Shown: positions 16,767 to 26,600 of the stretch, piece by piece
How the letters are laid out: each line of letters opens with the position of its first letter
Numbering within the stretch: position 1 is the first letter of the stretch
Assembly: GCF_014170335.1 (NCBI RefSeq)
Contig: NZ_LZZS01000042.1
Location: forward strand, 89,020-153,019
From: Achromobacter sp. UMC46
GTDB lineage: Bacteria > Pseudomonadota > Gammaproteobacteria > Burkholderiales > Burkholderiaceae_B
Length of the DNA: 64,000 nucleotides
Reading direction: 5' to 3'
Translations under genes and position numbers: made by a program
Notes under the pieces: model-generated
What the model saw: only the letters and a program-made list of their open reading frames with translations
Databases searched by the model: none
Told to the model about the DNA's origin: nothing

Positions 16767-17801
16767 CTAATCATCGCGCATCATCTTTTCGTGCACGTAA
16801 TTGTGATATCCACAAAGTCCGCCATTAAACTGGTCTTCCTGTCGCAGTGCCTCTCCGCAAACGTCGCATTCCGCATAATCGAGCTCTGCTCGACACCATA
16901 AGCATTGTTGCTCGCCAATAACGAAAGTGTCGCGCTGGCATTCATTGCAGGTCTCGACACCAGGTTCCCCACCGTCGCGAGGATCATAGTCATGCGCGTC
17001 CTCGAGGTTCTTTATCATCAACGGCCCGATCAGATCGGATTGGCCGCAGGCGACGCAGACATACCTGAACGTTTCATCGTAGCTTTCAACACTTATACCT
17101 TCTTCGATATCTTCTGCATGAGGACGTAGCAATGACGAGCTACAAGCCTCACATTGGCATTTCTCAAGCCAGGGCTGCATCAGATCTGGCACGCCGGCCT
17201 GATTCCAGGCATCAACGCACTCCGCTCTGGTATCCATGAAGAATTTATGATGCTCAAGCATGATCGGCCATGCCGCGCCCAAGAGCTCTGCAGGCTGCTC
17301 ATTCATCTGCGTCTGAACAAAATCACGCAATATCGGAAAAAGCTCGGCAACGAAATCTGCAACCTCGCCAAGCGTATTTGCTGGGTGCAAATGTTCGAGG
17401 TGATTGCGGCATTCCTGCAGCTTTTCTATCGTGGTCCAATCCATTTCGATGTCGAAACCTTCGAATCGCTTTTTTATCGTGGCCACGTCAATAGTCGTAC
17501 GTTTGAACTTCCCAACGGGCTGCCATTCAACGCCGCCATTGCCATCGGCCTGGGGTAAGACCTCAGGTGGGTTAAAAATGAGGGTTGCAGCATCCTCTGG
17601 ATCATCGACTGATGTCGCAATCTTGTATTTAAATAGAAGTAGAACTCCCGCAAACAAATTGCGTATGGCTGATAGGGCACGAGCAGGATCGCCATTTTGT
17701 TCAGGCGAAAGGCGGCCTCGCTGGAAGTCCTCAATTCCAAGGCGAATTGACGTCAGCGCGTTTTCCTTCAACTTTTCAGCGTCCAATGCTGGCATAGCCA
17801 T
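16767..17801 (-). CDS. HEPN-like protein with C-terminal zinc ribbons (uncharacterised)
   Basis: 344 residues. The N-terminal part is helical (SIRLGIEDFQRG, ALSAIRNLFAGVLLLFKYKI) and holds CRNHLEHLHP at residues 131-140, matching the RN...H (RX4H) motif of HEPN ribonucleases. The C-terminal third is rich in paired cysteines (CQCEAC, CVACG, CNECQ, CLWC, CDVCG), predicting two or more zinc ribbons. I do not recognise a named family. It lies 127 bp downstream of the ABC-3C ATPase on the same strand. A role as a defence RNase is inference from the motif and setting. Confidence 0.65.
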   Translation of the reverse strand: MAMPALDAEKLKENALTSIRLGIEDFQRGRLSPEQNGDPARALSAIRNLFAGVLLLFKYKIATSVDDPEDAATLIFNPPEVLPQADGNGGVEWQPVGKFKRTTIDVATIKKRFEGFDIEMDWTTIEKLQECRNHLEHLHPANTLGEVADFVAELFPILRDFVQTQMNEQPAELLGAAWPIMLEHHKFFMDTRAECVDAWNQAGVPDLMQPWLEKCQCEACSSSLLRPHAEDIEEGISVESYDETFRYVCVACGQSDLIGPLMIKNLEDAHDYDPRDGGEPGVETCNECQRDTFVIGEQQCLWCRAELDYAECDVCGEALRQEDQFNGGLCGYHNYVHEKMMRDD

Positions 17802-17928
17802 TTCACATGATCCTGTGTTAAGTCCGCGCAGGAGGGGGCTTCCTAGTTTAAGCCTGGTACTATTTTAAATTACCGCTTCGAGCCGGCGCCGATCAAGGGG
17901 CCGCAACATACGAGACAGATGTATGGCG

Positions 17929-19956
17929 CTAATCGCTGACCTGGAGTTTCTGAATGACCCGGCCGTCAATTTCTGCAAGCTGATGGTCGAGGCTTTGTAG
18001 ATGACTTTTTAAGCGCGTTTTATCTTCGCTTGTGAAAAGGATCACCTGTTGGCCAAACTTGGCCGATTGAGCGACGCGCTTCAGCAACTCAAGGAAGCTG
18101 ACATCGTGCGTGGACTGCTGCCTTGGCTCGTCGAAGACAAGCAAGCCGGGGTGATGCGTGGACGCAGTGCGGGCCACTTCCAACATGCCGTACTGGTAGG
18201 CCCAGATGGTGCGGATGAGATCGCTCGCAGAGATCGTCGTTTGCATCTCGAAGCCCTCAATTTCAGGGCGATAGGTTAAGGGGGAGAGAGTGACTTCTGT
18301 GATCGGAAAGCTCCTGAAATCGTAGTCCTGCAACTGTTTCTGAATCGAGACTCCCCAACTTTCCAACTTGCGATGGTCAGTCGGAGAGAGGTCGTCTTTT
18401 GGGAGATTCCCAATTTCTGTTTGTACGGTCTGCCACTCCTCAGACAACGATGCAAACGTCGCCGAGGCGCGTAGAAAAGCGCTGTAGAAGTGAGCATCTT
18501 GTTTCAGGTCGCGTTCGAGCTCGACACGTTCATAGACTGCCGCAATGGAAGGGCTGTTGCCACTGGATGTGAGTGTCCGCCGAAGGTACTGAATGCGCTC
18601 GCGCGCGTTTGCTATATCTGCACGTGCCGCGTGCACTTGCTGCTGACGCGCTGCGACGACACGTTTGCTTTGCTCTAGCACGCCCGTGAACGTGCGATTT
18701 TGTTCTTGCAAAAACTCAATATTCTCATCTAGGGACATCACTATCTGGTGCGGTGCAAGCGGCACCAGCGCGTCGAGCACGGATTGATGACACACCGGGC
18801 ATGAGCCCTGGTCGAGCTCGGATCCCTGACGGGAACCCAGTTGTCTGAGCGTCCGGGAATCCTTGTTTTGCTGGATGTCCTCTTTGATCGCGGTGAGACG
18901 CTGTTGAACGCGGGCAACTTCTTGTTCTTCAGCGGCTAACGCATCGATCAGCCTAGACAGGACGGCTTGCTGATTCGCCACGAACGTTTCGAGCTCTGCG
19001 AGCTCCTGCCGCACAGTCTCCGAGTCGGACGATGATTCTGGAATACTCTGTGCTTCCAAGACGGCCTTCTTCTCGGTGCGTTGTCTTATACGTTCCGAAA
19101 GGCTGATCCAGTGCTTTGACTGGGGCACATTGATCGTCGGAGGGACCGTCGGCGGCCACTGGGTCAACGGTTCGGCCGGGAGGGCGTTGACGATCCCACC
19201 AGCGGCCGAGGCAAGTTCTTTAAGCTGCCGAACCTGAGCCGACCATCGTGCCTCGAGTTGAGCTCTACGCATTTGCAGAATCTGCCGGTCTAGCGCAATC
19301 TTGTGGGCATCCAGACCCATTAGAAATTCGACTGCTCGCTTGTGAACATCGCGGATGCGGAATTGGCTAGGGACCGGCGGCTGAATGCTCGACCAGCCTC
19401 GAGTCTGCTCGGTCATCACAAATGGGAGTATGCACTGAAGGTACAGTGGGACTTCATTTCCTTCATAGTTCTGGACTATAGGCAATTCCCAACCAAGGAA
19501 CTGGGCGAGATACCAATGAAATCCGACGGTGCGCACAGCCCCTCCCGAACGGTTCACGAAATAGTCGCGGGAGTTATAGTCGGCTGGTTGGGTTAACGCA
19601 GGACCTTCGTGCACGGTAATGAGATTTTTATCCCGCGTTCCTTTTACCGTGCGTTGAACGGTAATGCGCTTGCCTGAGTCATTCTCAATTTCGAGCCATA
19701 TCTCGGACTCAAGCACCGCATGCGAATGTCGACCTCCATCGAGCTTTGTCGTCATAGCCGGTGTCAACGGGAGCTCTTGCTGCGAGGTGGTGAGCATTGC
19801 CTCCATGCCAAGCACGACCAATATGGCGCGTGCGCACGTAGACTTTCCCATTGAATTGTCTGCCCAGACAACAACTAGGCCGTCGGAAAAATTCAATGTC
19901 GTCCCGTATGGGCCGTCCGTGGTACTAATGTTGATCTTTAGCTGTCGAAGGCGCAT
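17929..19956 (-). CDS. ABC-3C-type SMC/RecN-like ATPase with zinc-hook-like CxxC
   Basis: 675 residues. N-terminal P-loop VVWADNSMGKSTCARAILVV (Lys38; the first Gly of the Walker A is replaced by Ala), then about 350 residues rich in coiled coil interrupted near residue 386 by CPVCHQS, as in Rad50-type zinc hooks. The C-terminal Walker B and D-loop region is LLVFDEPRQQSTHDVSFLEL, followed by VILFTSEDKTRL. This matches the ATPase of ABC-three-component (ABC-3C) systems, a predicted defence class. It starts 4 bp after the middle-component gene and is the last gene of a three-gene operon. Confidence 0.82.
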   Translation of the reverse strand: MRLRQLKINISTTDGPYGTTLNFSDGLVVVWADNSMGKSTCARAILVVLGMEAMLTTSQQELPLTPAMTTKLDGGRHSHAVLESEIWLEIENDSGKRITVQRTVKGTRDKNLITVHEGPALTQPADYNSRDYFVNRSGGAVRTVGFHWYLAQFLGWELPIVQNYEGNEVPLYLQCILPFVMTEQTRGWSSIQPPVPSQFRIRDVHKRAVEFLMGLDAHKIALDRQILQMRRAQLEARWSAQVRQLKELASAAGGIVNALPAEPLTQWPPTVPPTINVPQSKHWISLSERIRQRTEKKAVLEAQSIPESSSDSETVRQELAELETFVANQQAVLSRLIDALAAEEQEVARVQQRLTAIKEDIQQNKDSRTLRQLGSRQGSELDQGSCPVCHQSVLDALVPLAPHQIVMSLDENIEFLQEQNRTFTGVLEQSKRVVAARQQQVHAARADIANARERIQYLRRTLTSSGNSPSIAAVYERVELERDLKQDAHFYSAFLRASATFASLSEEWQTVQTEIGNLPKDDLSPTDHRKLESWGVSIQKQLQDYDFRSFPITEVTLSPLTYRPEIEGFEMQTTISASDLIRTIWAYQYGMLEVARTASTHHPGLLVFDEPRQQSTHDVSFLELLKRVAQSAKFGQQVILFTSEDKTRLKSHLQSLDHQLAEIDGRVIQKLQVSD

Positions 19957-19960
19957 GCCT

Positions 19961-20455
19961 CTATTTCCTGATTCCGAAGATGTTTTCCACCAGCGTCTCC
20001 GACGCTTTCTGCTTTATGGCGCCGATCAACCGTTTTTCATTTATATAGACGTCGGGCGTGTTTAAGACGTCTGCCGCGAACGCTCTCCCCTGTTGAGTAA
20101 GTTCAATTCGCGAGCCGTCTACACGCTGGACGAGATTCTCGCCGAGGGCAAAGTCGATCGCACGGTTGAATGCGGGGTCAAAACGAACGACCAGCGCGTC
20201 AGGGCGGAGCTGCTGTGATATCAGCGCCATAAGGTTCTCGTGGTTTTCTTCGGAGCGCATCGCCCAGTTCAATACATGCAGCCTAGTGAGGCTGGAGCGT
20301 TGCTGCCGACAACACTGTGCGAGCAACAGCATTAGCAGCCCAATGCGCCACGTGGGCCGTAAGTCGCCGGGAAGTGCAATAGGACGTCGGCCGAAAACGA
20401 ACTCGACATTTAGCTCGGAGATGTCGAAGACATTCTCGATGTCATGTTCAGTCAT
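19961..20455 (-). CDS. ABC-3C-type middle component
   Basis: 164 residues, no motif of catalysis. The order of predicted helices and the tail (VQRVDGSRIELTQQGRAFAA followed by KRLIGAIKQKASETLVENIF) fit a winged-helix-like adaptor. Position alone argues for the ABC-3C middle component: it lies between the nuclease-like gene (8-bp overlap) and the SMC-like ATPase (4-bp gap). In this system class the middle protein is thought to couple the ATPase to the effector. Confidence 0.68.
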   Translation of the reverse strand: MTEHDIENVFDISELNVEFVFGRRPIALPGDLRPTWRIGLLMLLLAQCCRQQRSSLTRLHVLNWAMRSEENHENLMALISQQLRPDALVVRFDPAFNRAIDFALGENLVQRVDGSRIELTQQGRAFAADVLNTPDVYINEKRLIGAIKQKASETLVENIFGIRK

Positions 20456-21377
20456 GGGCCGGACTCGGGAAGTCGAGCGGGCAACGCATCAACCAATCAG
20501 CCACCGCTTCAGTAGCAAGATGTTGAGCGCTGAAAGTATGGAGTTCGCCTGCTTCTGCTTGGAGGTCATTTTTGAAGTCCGCGACCACCTCATTTAAGCG
20601 TGCATTTGCGGCGATTCCATCGAGACAACTCAATGCGAGAAACTCTTCGCGATGGGATTTGGTTGCAATAACCTTCTCGTACACATCAGGATATTTTCTC
20701 AGTTGCTCCAGTAGCTCTTGTCCCATCAAATACCATTTCAGAATGCGGCCGACGAATGCATCGAGTTGTGCTTCATTCTTGATCATGGGTAGCCGTGCGA
20801 GCTTTGTCTTGAGGACGTCGACCAACTTGTCGTTGGAAGTGCTCCAGGCATCGACTTCCTCTTCTGTGATTGGCGATTGATTGAACCTCAAGCCCTGTGG
20901 TGCCGTGCTCAGTAACTGTTCGCGCGCCACGGAATAACTTGACTCCTGTACCACCATTACACGAAAAGTCGTGTCGACATAGGGCAAAGCAGCACTAAGA
21001 ATCTCTTTTGTCTTCTTGGCGGCGTGTGCAACGATTTCCTTGCTGTCAAATAATGGGACGAACAGGATCCAGCGTTTGATTTTCAGTGAAGGCCGAAATA
21101 GACGTTGGAGTACGTTTTTGTTCTGGATGAACTTCGTCAAATCCTCGGTCATCTTGTCGCGCTGCTTGTCGTAGCGCTCCTGTACGCTAATTGGCTCGTC
21201 GCACCCGTAGCACTGAAAGGCTAGGCTGTTGGCAATGCAGAAGCCCTCGATGCCTGCATCTCCGCGATCTTTAGATGGGACTCTTTGATATTCCGTCGGC
21301 CCGTAGTGGTGTGATAACAGACGATTCGCCCATTCTTCCCAGTCGGTACCTACGAGGCGCGCTACCGATGCAGTCAT
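20448..21377 (-). CDS. ABC-3C-type effector with PD-(D/E)XK-like N-terminus
   Basis: 309 residues with GGGGGTGAA as ribosome site. Residues 12-58 read DWEEWANRLLSHHYG, then VPSKDRGDAGIEGF and LAFQCYGCDEP. This spacing matches restriction-endonuclease folds: Glu15 on the first helix, Asp40, Glu44 and a Q-x-Y strand where many enzymes have Q-x-K. The lysine is replaced by Tyr57, so nuclease activity is uncertain. The helical remainder (ISVQERYDKQRDKMTEDLTK onward) is probably the ABC-3C-specific domain. First gene of the operon. Confidence 0.68.
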   Translation of the reverse strand: MTASVARLVGTDWEEWANRLLSHHYGPTEYQRVPSKDRGDAGIEGFCIANSLAFQCYGCDEPISVQERYDKQRDKMTEDLTKFIQNKNVLQRLFRPSLKIKRWILFVPLFDSKEIVAHAAKKTKEILSAALPYVDTTFRVMVVQESSYSVAREQLLSTAPQGLRFNQSPITEEEVDAWSTSNDKLVDVLKTKLARLPMIKNEAQLDAFVGRILKWYLMGQELLEQLRKYPDVYEKVIATKSHREEFLALSCLDGIAANARLNEVVADFKNDLQAEAGELHTFSAQHLATEAVADWLMRCPLDFPSPAHD

Positions 21378-21613
21378 TTCACCCCCATTTTTCCACCTCT
21401 ATGGGCTCGCTAGCCAGCTGGCTATAGGCATTTCCTATGCTTCGCAGTTCAATAGTGGTGGGCTGTTACAACGCCTTACTATACCTGAGGTCGTCGTGAG
21501 TGTGCGTGAGGGACATTGCAGAGCAATCGAATCGCGGGAGCCGGAATATTCGTACAGGTCAAAACTAGAGTTAAGGTTGCTTCTCAGCGCCCCAAACGGG
21601 GCGAGGAGAAGCC

Positions 21614-21901
21614 ATGAAACGGTCGAGATTTATCGAAGAGCAGATCACCTTTGCGCTGCGATTGGCCGATAGTGGTACGCCGTTGGTCGACCTATGTCGG
21701 CAGCTGGCGTGTCGGAGGCGTCTTTCTACACGTGGAAGAAGAAATACGCCGATTTCGGGGTGAGTGAGCTGCGTAAGCTCAAGCAGCTTGAGGAGCAGCG
21801 TGCAGCGCGCTTGCGCACTGGCGCTGCTGCAACGGTCGACCTGGTACGCCAAGAGTCATGCGCGAAACCAAAGCGCGCTGCGCCAGCGCATTCGCGCGTG
21901 A
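21614..21901 (+). pseudogene. IS3-family transposase relic (orfA fused to orfB by deletion, frameshifted)
   Basis: The ATG at 21614 opens MKRSRFIEEQITFALRLADS, a typical IS3-family OrfA start. At about 21704 one base of a GGGC run seems lost, and the OrfA sequence continues in another frame (VSEASFYTWKKKYADFGVSE then LRKLKQLEEQ). From 21833 a third frame reads RSTWYAKSHARNQSALRQRI and stops at 21901; this is a piece of OrfB. A deletion has removed the end of orfA and most of orfB, so no active transposase is encoded. Confidence 0.8.
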
Positions 21902-21937
21902 GTGAGCGAATGGATGCTTCTGAGATCTAGGCAGGGC

Positions 21938-22618
21938 CTACGTTTTCCAACTCACCGACTGCAACCGCTTTTGCCCAACATAATGAGGCCGATTCGTCAG
22001 ATTCAGAATAAGCCCGACCGCCGCCGTCGTGAACTGACCTCGGGTATCAACGTGAACGTCGCCATAGCTTTTTGCTGAAAGCTGGAGTTGTGCGCACAGG
22101 CTCACGATCCGTTCTGTCTTGAATGACACCTTGATTTGATGTGCGAACTCGTTACGCACCTTTCGAATCAGCTCGCACTCTCGATACTCAACCTCCGACA
22201 AGAGGCCCAGGGCGAACGCCGACGCGATGCGCGCAGAGAAGGTACCAAGCGGAGCATTGAAGCCGTCGAGCAAAGCCTTGCTCCCTTTGTTCGGAATCAG
22301 GAACGATTCGATGATCCGCCCCAGCAACTCATCGAGCATCGCTGCAGCCGCAAGAGCCGTTCCGCGCTCAGTCTCTTTGTTGAACTCGGCCAGGAAATCC
22401 ATGAAACCGTTCAGGTGCGGATGGGTCTCAGAGAACGGCTTTCGAAGTTCTCCGATCACCGCCTTGCTCGCAAACCTCCCGGCCTTCATGTCCTCGACTG
22501 ATCGCAGCAGCACGGCCTGGAATTCCTTCTGCTCTTCGTCCATGGCATTCCAAGATTTGATAGTTGCGGTCGAACCAGCGGTCTGGTCAATATTTGAAAT
22601 ATTAGGCTCGAAGATCAT
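21938..22618 (-). CDS. MltR-like protein
   Basis: 226 residues from the ATG at 22618 (a TTG four codons earlier is possible). The stretch ERGTALAAAAMLDELLGRII, LLDGFNAPLGTFSARIASAF then ALGLLSEVEYRECELIRKVR and NEFAH is the signature of the MltR family, named for the mannitol operon repressor. RNEFAH also fits the RX4H pattern of HEPN proteins. No mannitol genes are present, so a sugar role is unlikely here. It lies between the IS3 relic and the SIR2-like cassette. Confidence 0.75.
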   Translation of the reverse strand: MIFEPNISNIDQTAGSTATIKSWNAMDEEQKEFQAVLLRSVEDMKAGRFASKAVIGELRKPFSETHPHLNGFMDFLAEFNKETERGTALAAAAMLDELLGRIIESFLIPNKGSKALLDGFNAPLGTFSARIASAFALGLLSEVEYRECELIRKVRNEFAHQIKVSFKTERIVSLCAQLQLSAKSYGDVHVDTRGQFTTAAVGLILNLTNRPHYVGQKRLQSVSWKT

Positions 22619-22691
22619 CGCGAGGCTCAAGCCCCAAACTTATGATCGATTGTCCGTAGGTGCATGCCTGTGGGCGCTGGATTTGTCCGCA

Positions 22692-22820
22692 TCACTTCAG
22701 CGACACAACGATGCCGATCACAGCCAAGGCATTGCCGGTGATCCACTGCCAGTGCTTCAGCCAGAAGGTACCGAGCAACTTAACTGCCGTTGCAAGCGGC
22801 GGCTGAAGGAATATTTGCAT
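22692..22820 (-). CDS. Small membrane peptide (42 aa), candidate third gene of the SIR2-like cassette
   Basis: The ATG at 22820 lies inside the end of the preceding gene (41-base overlap, other frame), with GGGGG 9 bases upstream. The product begins MQIFLQPPLATAVKLLGTFW and continues LKHWQWITGNALAVIGIVVS LK: an aromatic/basic patch then a hydrophobic span, ending Leu-Lys. This looks like a single-pass membrane peptide. Translation from an overlapping start after the partner gene suggests coupling. I know no family name; existence rests on composition and position. Confidence 0.45.
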   Translation of the reverse strand: MQIFLQPPLATAVKLLGTFWLKHWQWITGNALAVIGIVVSLK

Positions 22821-23673
22821 GTCCGATAGCCCCCGACAACTGCCTCAGTCGCGCTAGAACGTCTTTCGCCTCATCAGGACGTGCCGCGCGTAAGGTAAGC
22901 AATGCTGCGGCAAGTGCTGCCTTATCGGTGTACTGCAATAGCTCCGCAATTTCCTCGGTAGGCGCAGGCAACGCATTACACATGTATTCAAGGACGTCAG
23001 CCTCGATCCGTTGGGTTAACACCCGCTCTATTTCGTCTTGTTGCGCTGCGGCTACGACTTTTCTCCACTGAGTCAACCTGGTACTCCGCAAAGCGACGGG
23101 GTCCAGACCGTAACCGAATTTCTCAACTGCTCGCTCTACGTAGGGGTCGAACTTATACGCAGGCCATTCGCGGTCCAGCCGAAATTGAAGTTGTGCGACA
23201 AGCTGTTCACCGTCAATGGGATCGCTCAGTTGATCACAGGTCCTAATTGCGAGCGTCAGAAGTTCCGACAGCTCGATGAGGAGCGCGTCAAAACAGGCCT
23301 TCCACTGGCTTGGGCTTACGGGAGTGCCGGCGCCACATGTTTTTGCAAACCAGTCCGCGGCACTGCGCAGAGTCTTGATGTCGCGCGTGCTATCCAACGC
23401 AAGGTTGTGGCTCGTCGCAGTACGTAACGCGCCAACGTGGGGGAGCAGGGCGCTTGCCACGCTCCAGGGGGGAAGTGACTTCAGGAAGCCTAACGGGACC
23501 TTTGCCGTTTCGTTGAGCATGACGTAACCCCACGCCACCAAACGATAGAAAGAAAGCTCGTCGGAATCGCCTTGCGGCGGCTCGAGCGTGATCTCGGCCA
23601 GCGGCGGAGATACGTGCACCGCGAGGCGTCGCCGCAGATTGGTCAACGAAGAATGCAGCATTACGAATGTCAT
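22780..23673 (-). CDS. Partner protein of the SIR2-like/P-loop protein (uncharacterised)
   Basis: 297 residues. Its ATG overlaps the TGA of the large upstream gene (ATGA at 23670-23673), so the two are surely co-translated. It is helical, with VAWGYVMLNETAKVPLGFL and LPHVGALRTATSHNLALD, where R84 and H89 give an RX4H pattern reminiscent of HEPN domains but without the usual Asn after Arg. No transmembrane segment or signal is seen. Likely a dedicated accessory of the large protein, either effector, regulator or self-protection factor. Confidence 0.62.
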   Translation of the reverse strand: MTFVMLHSSLTNLRRRLAVHVSPPLAEITLEPPQGDSDELSFYRLVAWGYVMLNETAKVPLGFLKSLPPWSVASALLPHVGALRTATSHNLALDSTRDIKTLRSAADWFAKTCGAGTPVSPSQWKACFDALLIELSELLTLAIRTCDQLSDPIDGEQLVAQLQFRLDREWPAYKFDPYVERAVEKFGYGLDPVALRSTRLTQWRKVVAAAQQDEIERVLTQRIEADVLEYMCNALPAPTEEIAELLQYTDKAALAAALLTLRAARPDEAKDVLARLRQLSGAIGHANIPSAAACNGS

Positions 23674-26600
23674 GGCTTTCCTCCGATACGGATCGGATCG
23701 GCGATCGGCCCGAGGAAATTGAATGCGATGTTGAATTCCCGGATTTCTCGTCCGTTTCGGAGGTCCTGTTCTGGGAACTGCCTGGCCTCAAGATCGATCG
23801 TCCCGGAAAAACTCTTTACTGAAATTGACCAATTGCCCTCCTTGCGGAGGCGTTCCACCGTGCCACGATATCCTTCCGGGTCCTTGCTAACCAGGAGTAG
23901 CCGACGTACGACGCGAGAGCCATCCTCAAAGTCCGAGTCACGCGACAATTGGTTGAATTGCTCACGTGCCAGCGTGGGATTGCCGACGATCCAGTGCAGT
24001 GCCGCCTCGAGGAGGCGATAAACATTGGATGCGCCGGTCCCGGACAATTCATTCAAGGAGCGCACATATTTCAGAATCGTATTCTGGAAGGTAGGGTCTT
24101 GCGGAATGACGCATCTATCACGTCGCAGTAGTCGATCGCCCGCTACGGCTAGCCATCGCAGCTGGATCAATAGCTGCAGGGCGCGAGCGTCGTGGACAAT
24201 TCTCTCGTATCGATCTTCAAGATAAGTGGCGCCGCTGTCAGCGTCTCTTAGCATTGCCGCGTCAACAGGGGCTGCTCCGTCGAGTACGTCTGGGCAAAAC
24301 GAACGCGCGCGCAAATAATAGGCCGTAGCGGGCTTGAGTAACTCAAGTTTATTAAATGAGGTTTCCTCGAGTTTGTTGTCTCGAAGTACTAGTGCAACCT
24401 TCAGACGCCGCTCCTCGAACTCCGGCCGATAGCGTTGCAGACTGTTGTCCGCATTAAAACTGTCAATCGTGGAATAGATATCGGCGACCAATTCCAGCTT
24501 TCCTTCGTCTGAGAGAACATTCTCTCGCACGATAAGCGCGGGTGCCCACATCGCAACGTCGAACGGATGGAATGAGTTCGCTGTGGATGCGGTAGTTATC
24601 GCTACTCGCGCAGCGCCGTAGGCGATCATTACCTGTTCGGCACTGGCGTTTCGGCTGGCCAGCCCACATGCCTGATAGCAATATATCGTTGCGCGTTCAA
24701 CGTATAAGCTTTGCCGTGTTCTCTTGCCTGCGGACAGCTTTCCAGCCGCTGTCTCTCTTAGTGCAATTTCGATTACTTCTCGCGCCTCTTCAAGAATTTG
24801 GTCGCGCTGCTCGTCGGACAGCCGGTCGTTCTCATCAGCCGTCTGATCCGAAATGTAGACCGTGTCGCGGCGGAACGCCGACTCCTGGAGCATCAGGCTT
24901 GCATCATGCACGTTGTACCGCGTGCGCAATTCCGTCAGGGCACGAGCGAAATCCAAATATCCTTTCTGGTAATTCTTTAGCCTCGGTCCGTCACGGCGCA
25001 TCTTGTGCAAAAGGTCGAGCAGGAAGTCGCGCTCGGCCGTGGCGTCTACGCTAGAAAGCCGTGCTGCGCGGATTAGCTCCACAATGTAGCTGACCTCACG
25101 CGATGTATTGGTCAAGCGTCTAGCGCAAATCAGCTCGGCCTCCAGCTGCAATCGAGGGAACACTAACAGATCGTTGCCCTCAGTGTCGGCCATCTTCCAC
25201 CGGAAAAGGTCCAGCTGGTCGAACATGTAGAGGATTTGCGCGTAGTCTAAGTTGTTATTGACGTTGCGTATTGCACGAAGCAACAAGTTGACAGGAACAG
25301 CGCAGTCAAGCCGTCCGGCGATCATTACGTAATCAACGAAACGCCCCGCAGCATCCTCGCCGTCGGCTACTGCGGCACCTTCGTCGAAAATGTCCATGTT
25401 GCCTTCGACTAAACCAGCGTCAATCAGCTTTTGCGCAAGCTGCGACTGGATACGTTGCGGCCTCGGGACATTCCGCGCTCTAAGACGGATCAATTCCTCC
25501 GTAGCACGTGCCTCGTCGTTGACACCCCCGACGAGGCGCGCTCGGCTGACCGACAGATGTCGATACAACATAGGAAGCACTTGGTCGCCGGCGCGATGGT
25601 AGTCGATTCCCACGCTTTGCCCGAACCGCGCAATTAGTGTTTTGAGTCGCATGGACTCGCCAGGGCTTAAGGTCGGTAAGGCTTCCGCATATTTCGCGTC
25701 CGGAGCGCGTGCCTTTTCTTCGAGTCGATAGCAAGTGCCGATGAGGATGACTCGACGACCCCGACTCTTCAGACCATCTATCAGTTCCCTGTAGCGGCGG
25801 ATATCGGAATTGCAATCACACAAAATCGCCGTGCATTCAGCGCCGCTGCGTTCTGCTATCTCGCAAAACGCGTCTAATTCCGTCGGCACCGGCACGCGGG
25901 CCCACGAATACAGCACTGGTAGGTTGAACTCGTTCCGCAACCGCAGCGCGGCGCGTGCGATCGCGAGGCTTTTCCCCATGCCCGACTGGCCATGAACGAT
26001 GAGCAAGCTTTCTCCTTGCCCGGGCCGCTGCACAATTTGCTCCAAATAACCCCAGAGCTTCGCCTCGAAGTCTCGAGTGATCGAAAATTCTCTAGCTGTG
26101 CCCTCAACTAATCCGCGGGCACCGGCCAAGTCGCCATGGAACCTACGAAAGGCTTCGGTCAATTGGAAGTTGTCGAGTGGCTCGGGTGGATCAGTCCACG
26201 TGTCGTCTACGACAGCTGCTGCGGCCTCAACGCGGAGTCGCGTGCCCGCTGGCAGGCGTAAAAATCTGTCGCCGCCCAACATGATGGTGCCGGAGTCGGA
26301 CTGAAAAATTGTCGGCGCGCTGGGAGACGAGTCTTGCGCAATTTCAATTGCCAGTACAGCCTCTTCAAGGCTTCGCTCGTCAAAGTGCAGATTGCCGCTG
26401 GCGACGAGGTCGGCAAAAAACTCAGACGGTGGCGGTGTTTGGTGCGCGAGGAACCAAATAATGCGTAGACCAGGCTCGGAGGACAACGGCGCGAGCAGTT
26501 CATCGACTGCAAGCCAATCACCAGCGTCAAGGCCTGCGACTACTAGAAGGCCTAGCGATGTGGCGGTCTCGGGAATTCGATTGATCAGGGCATTGGCGTG

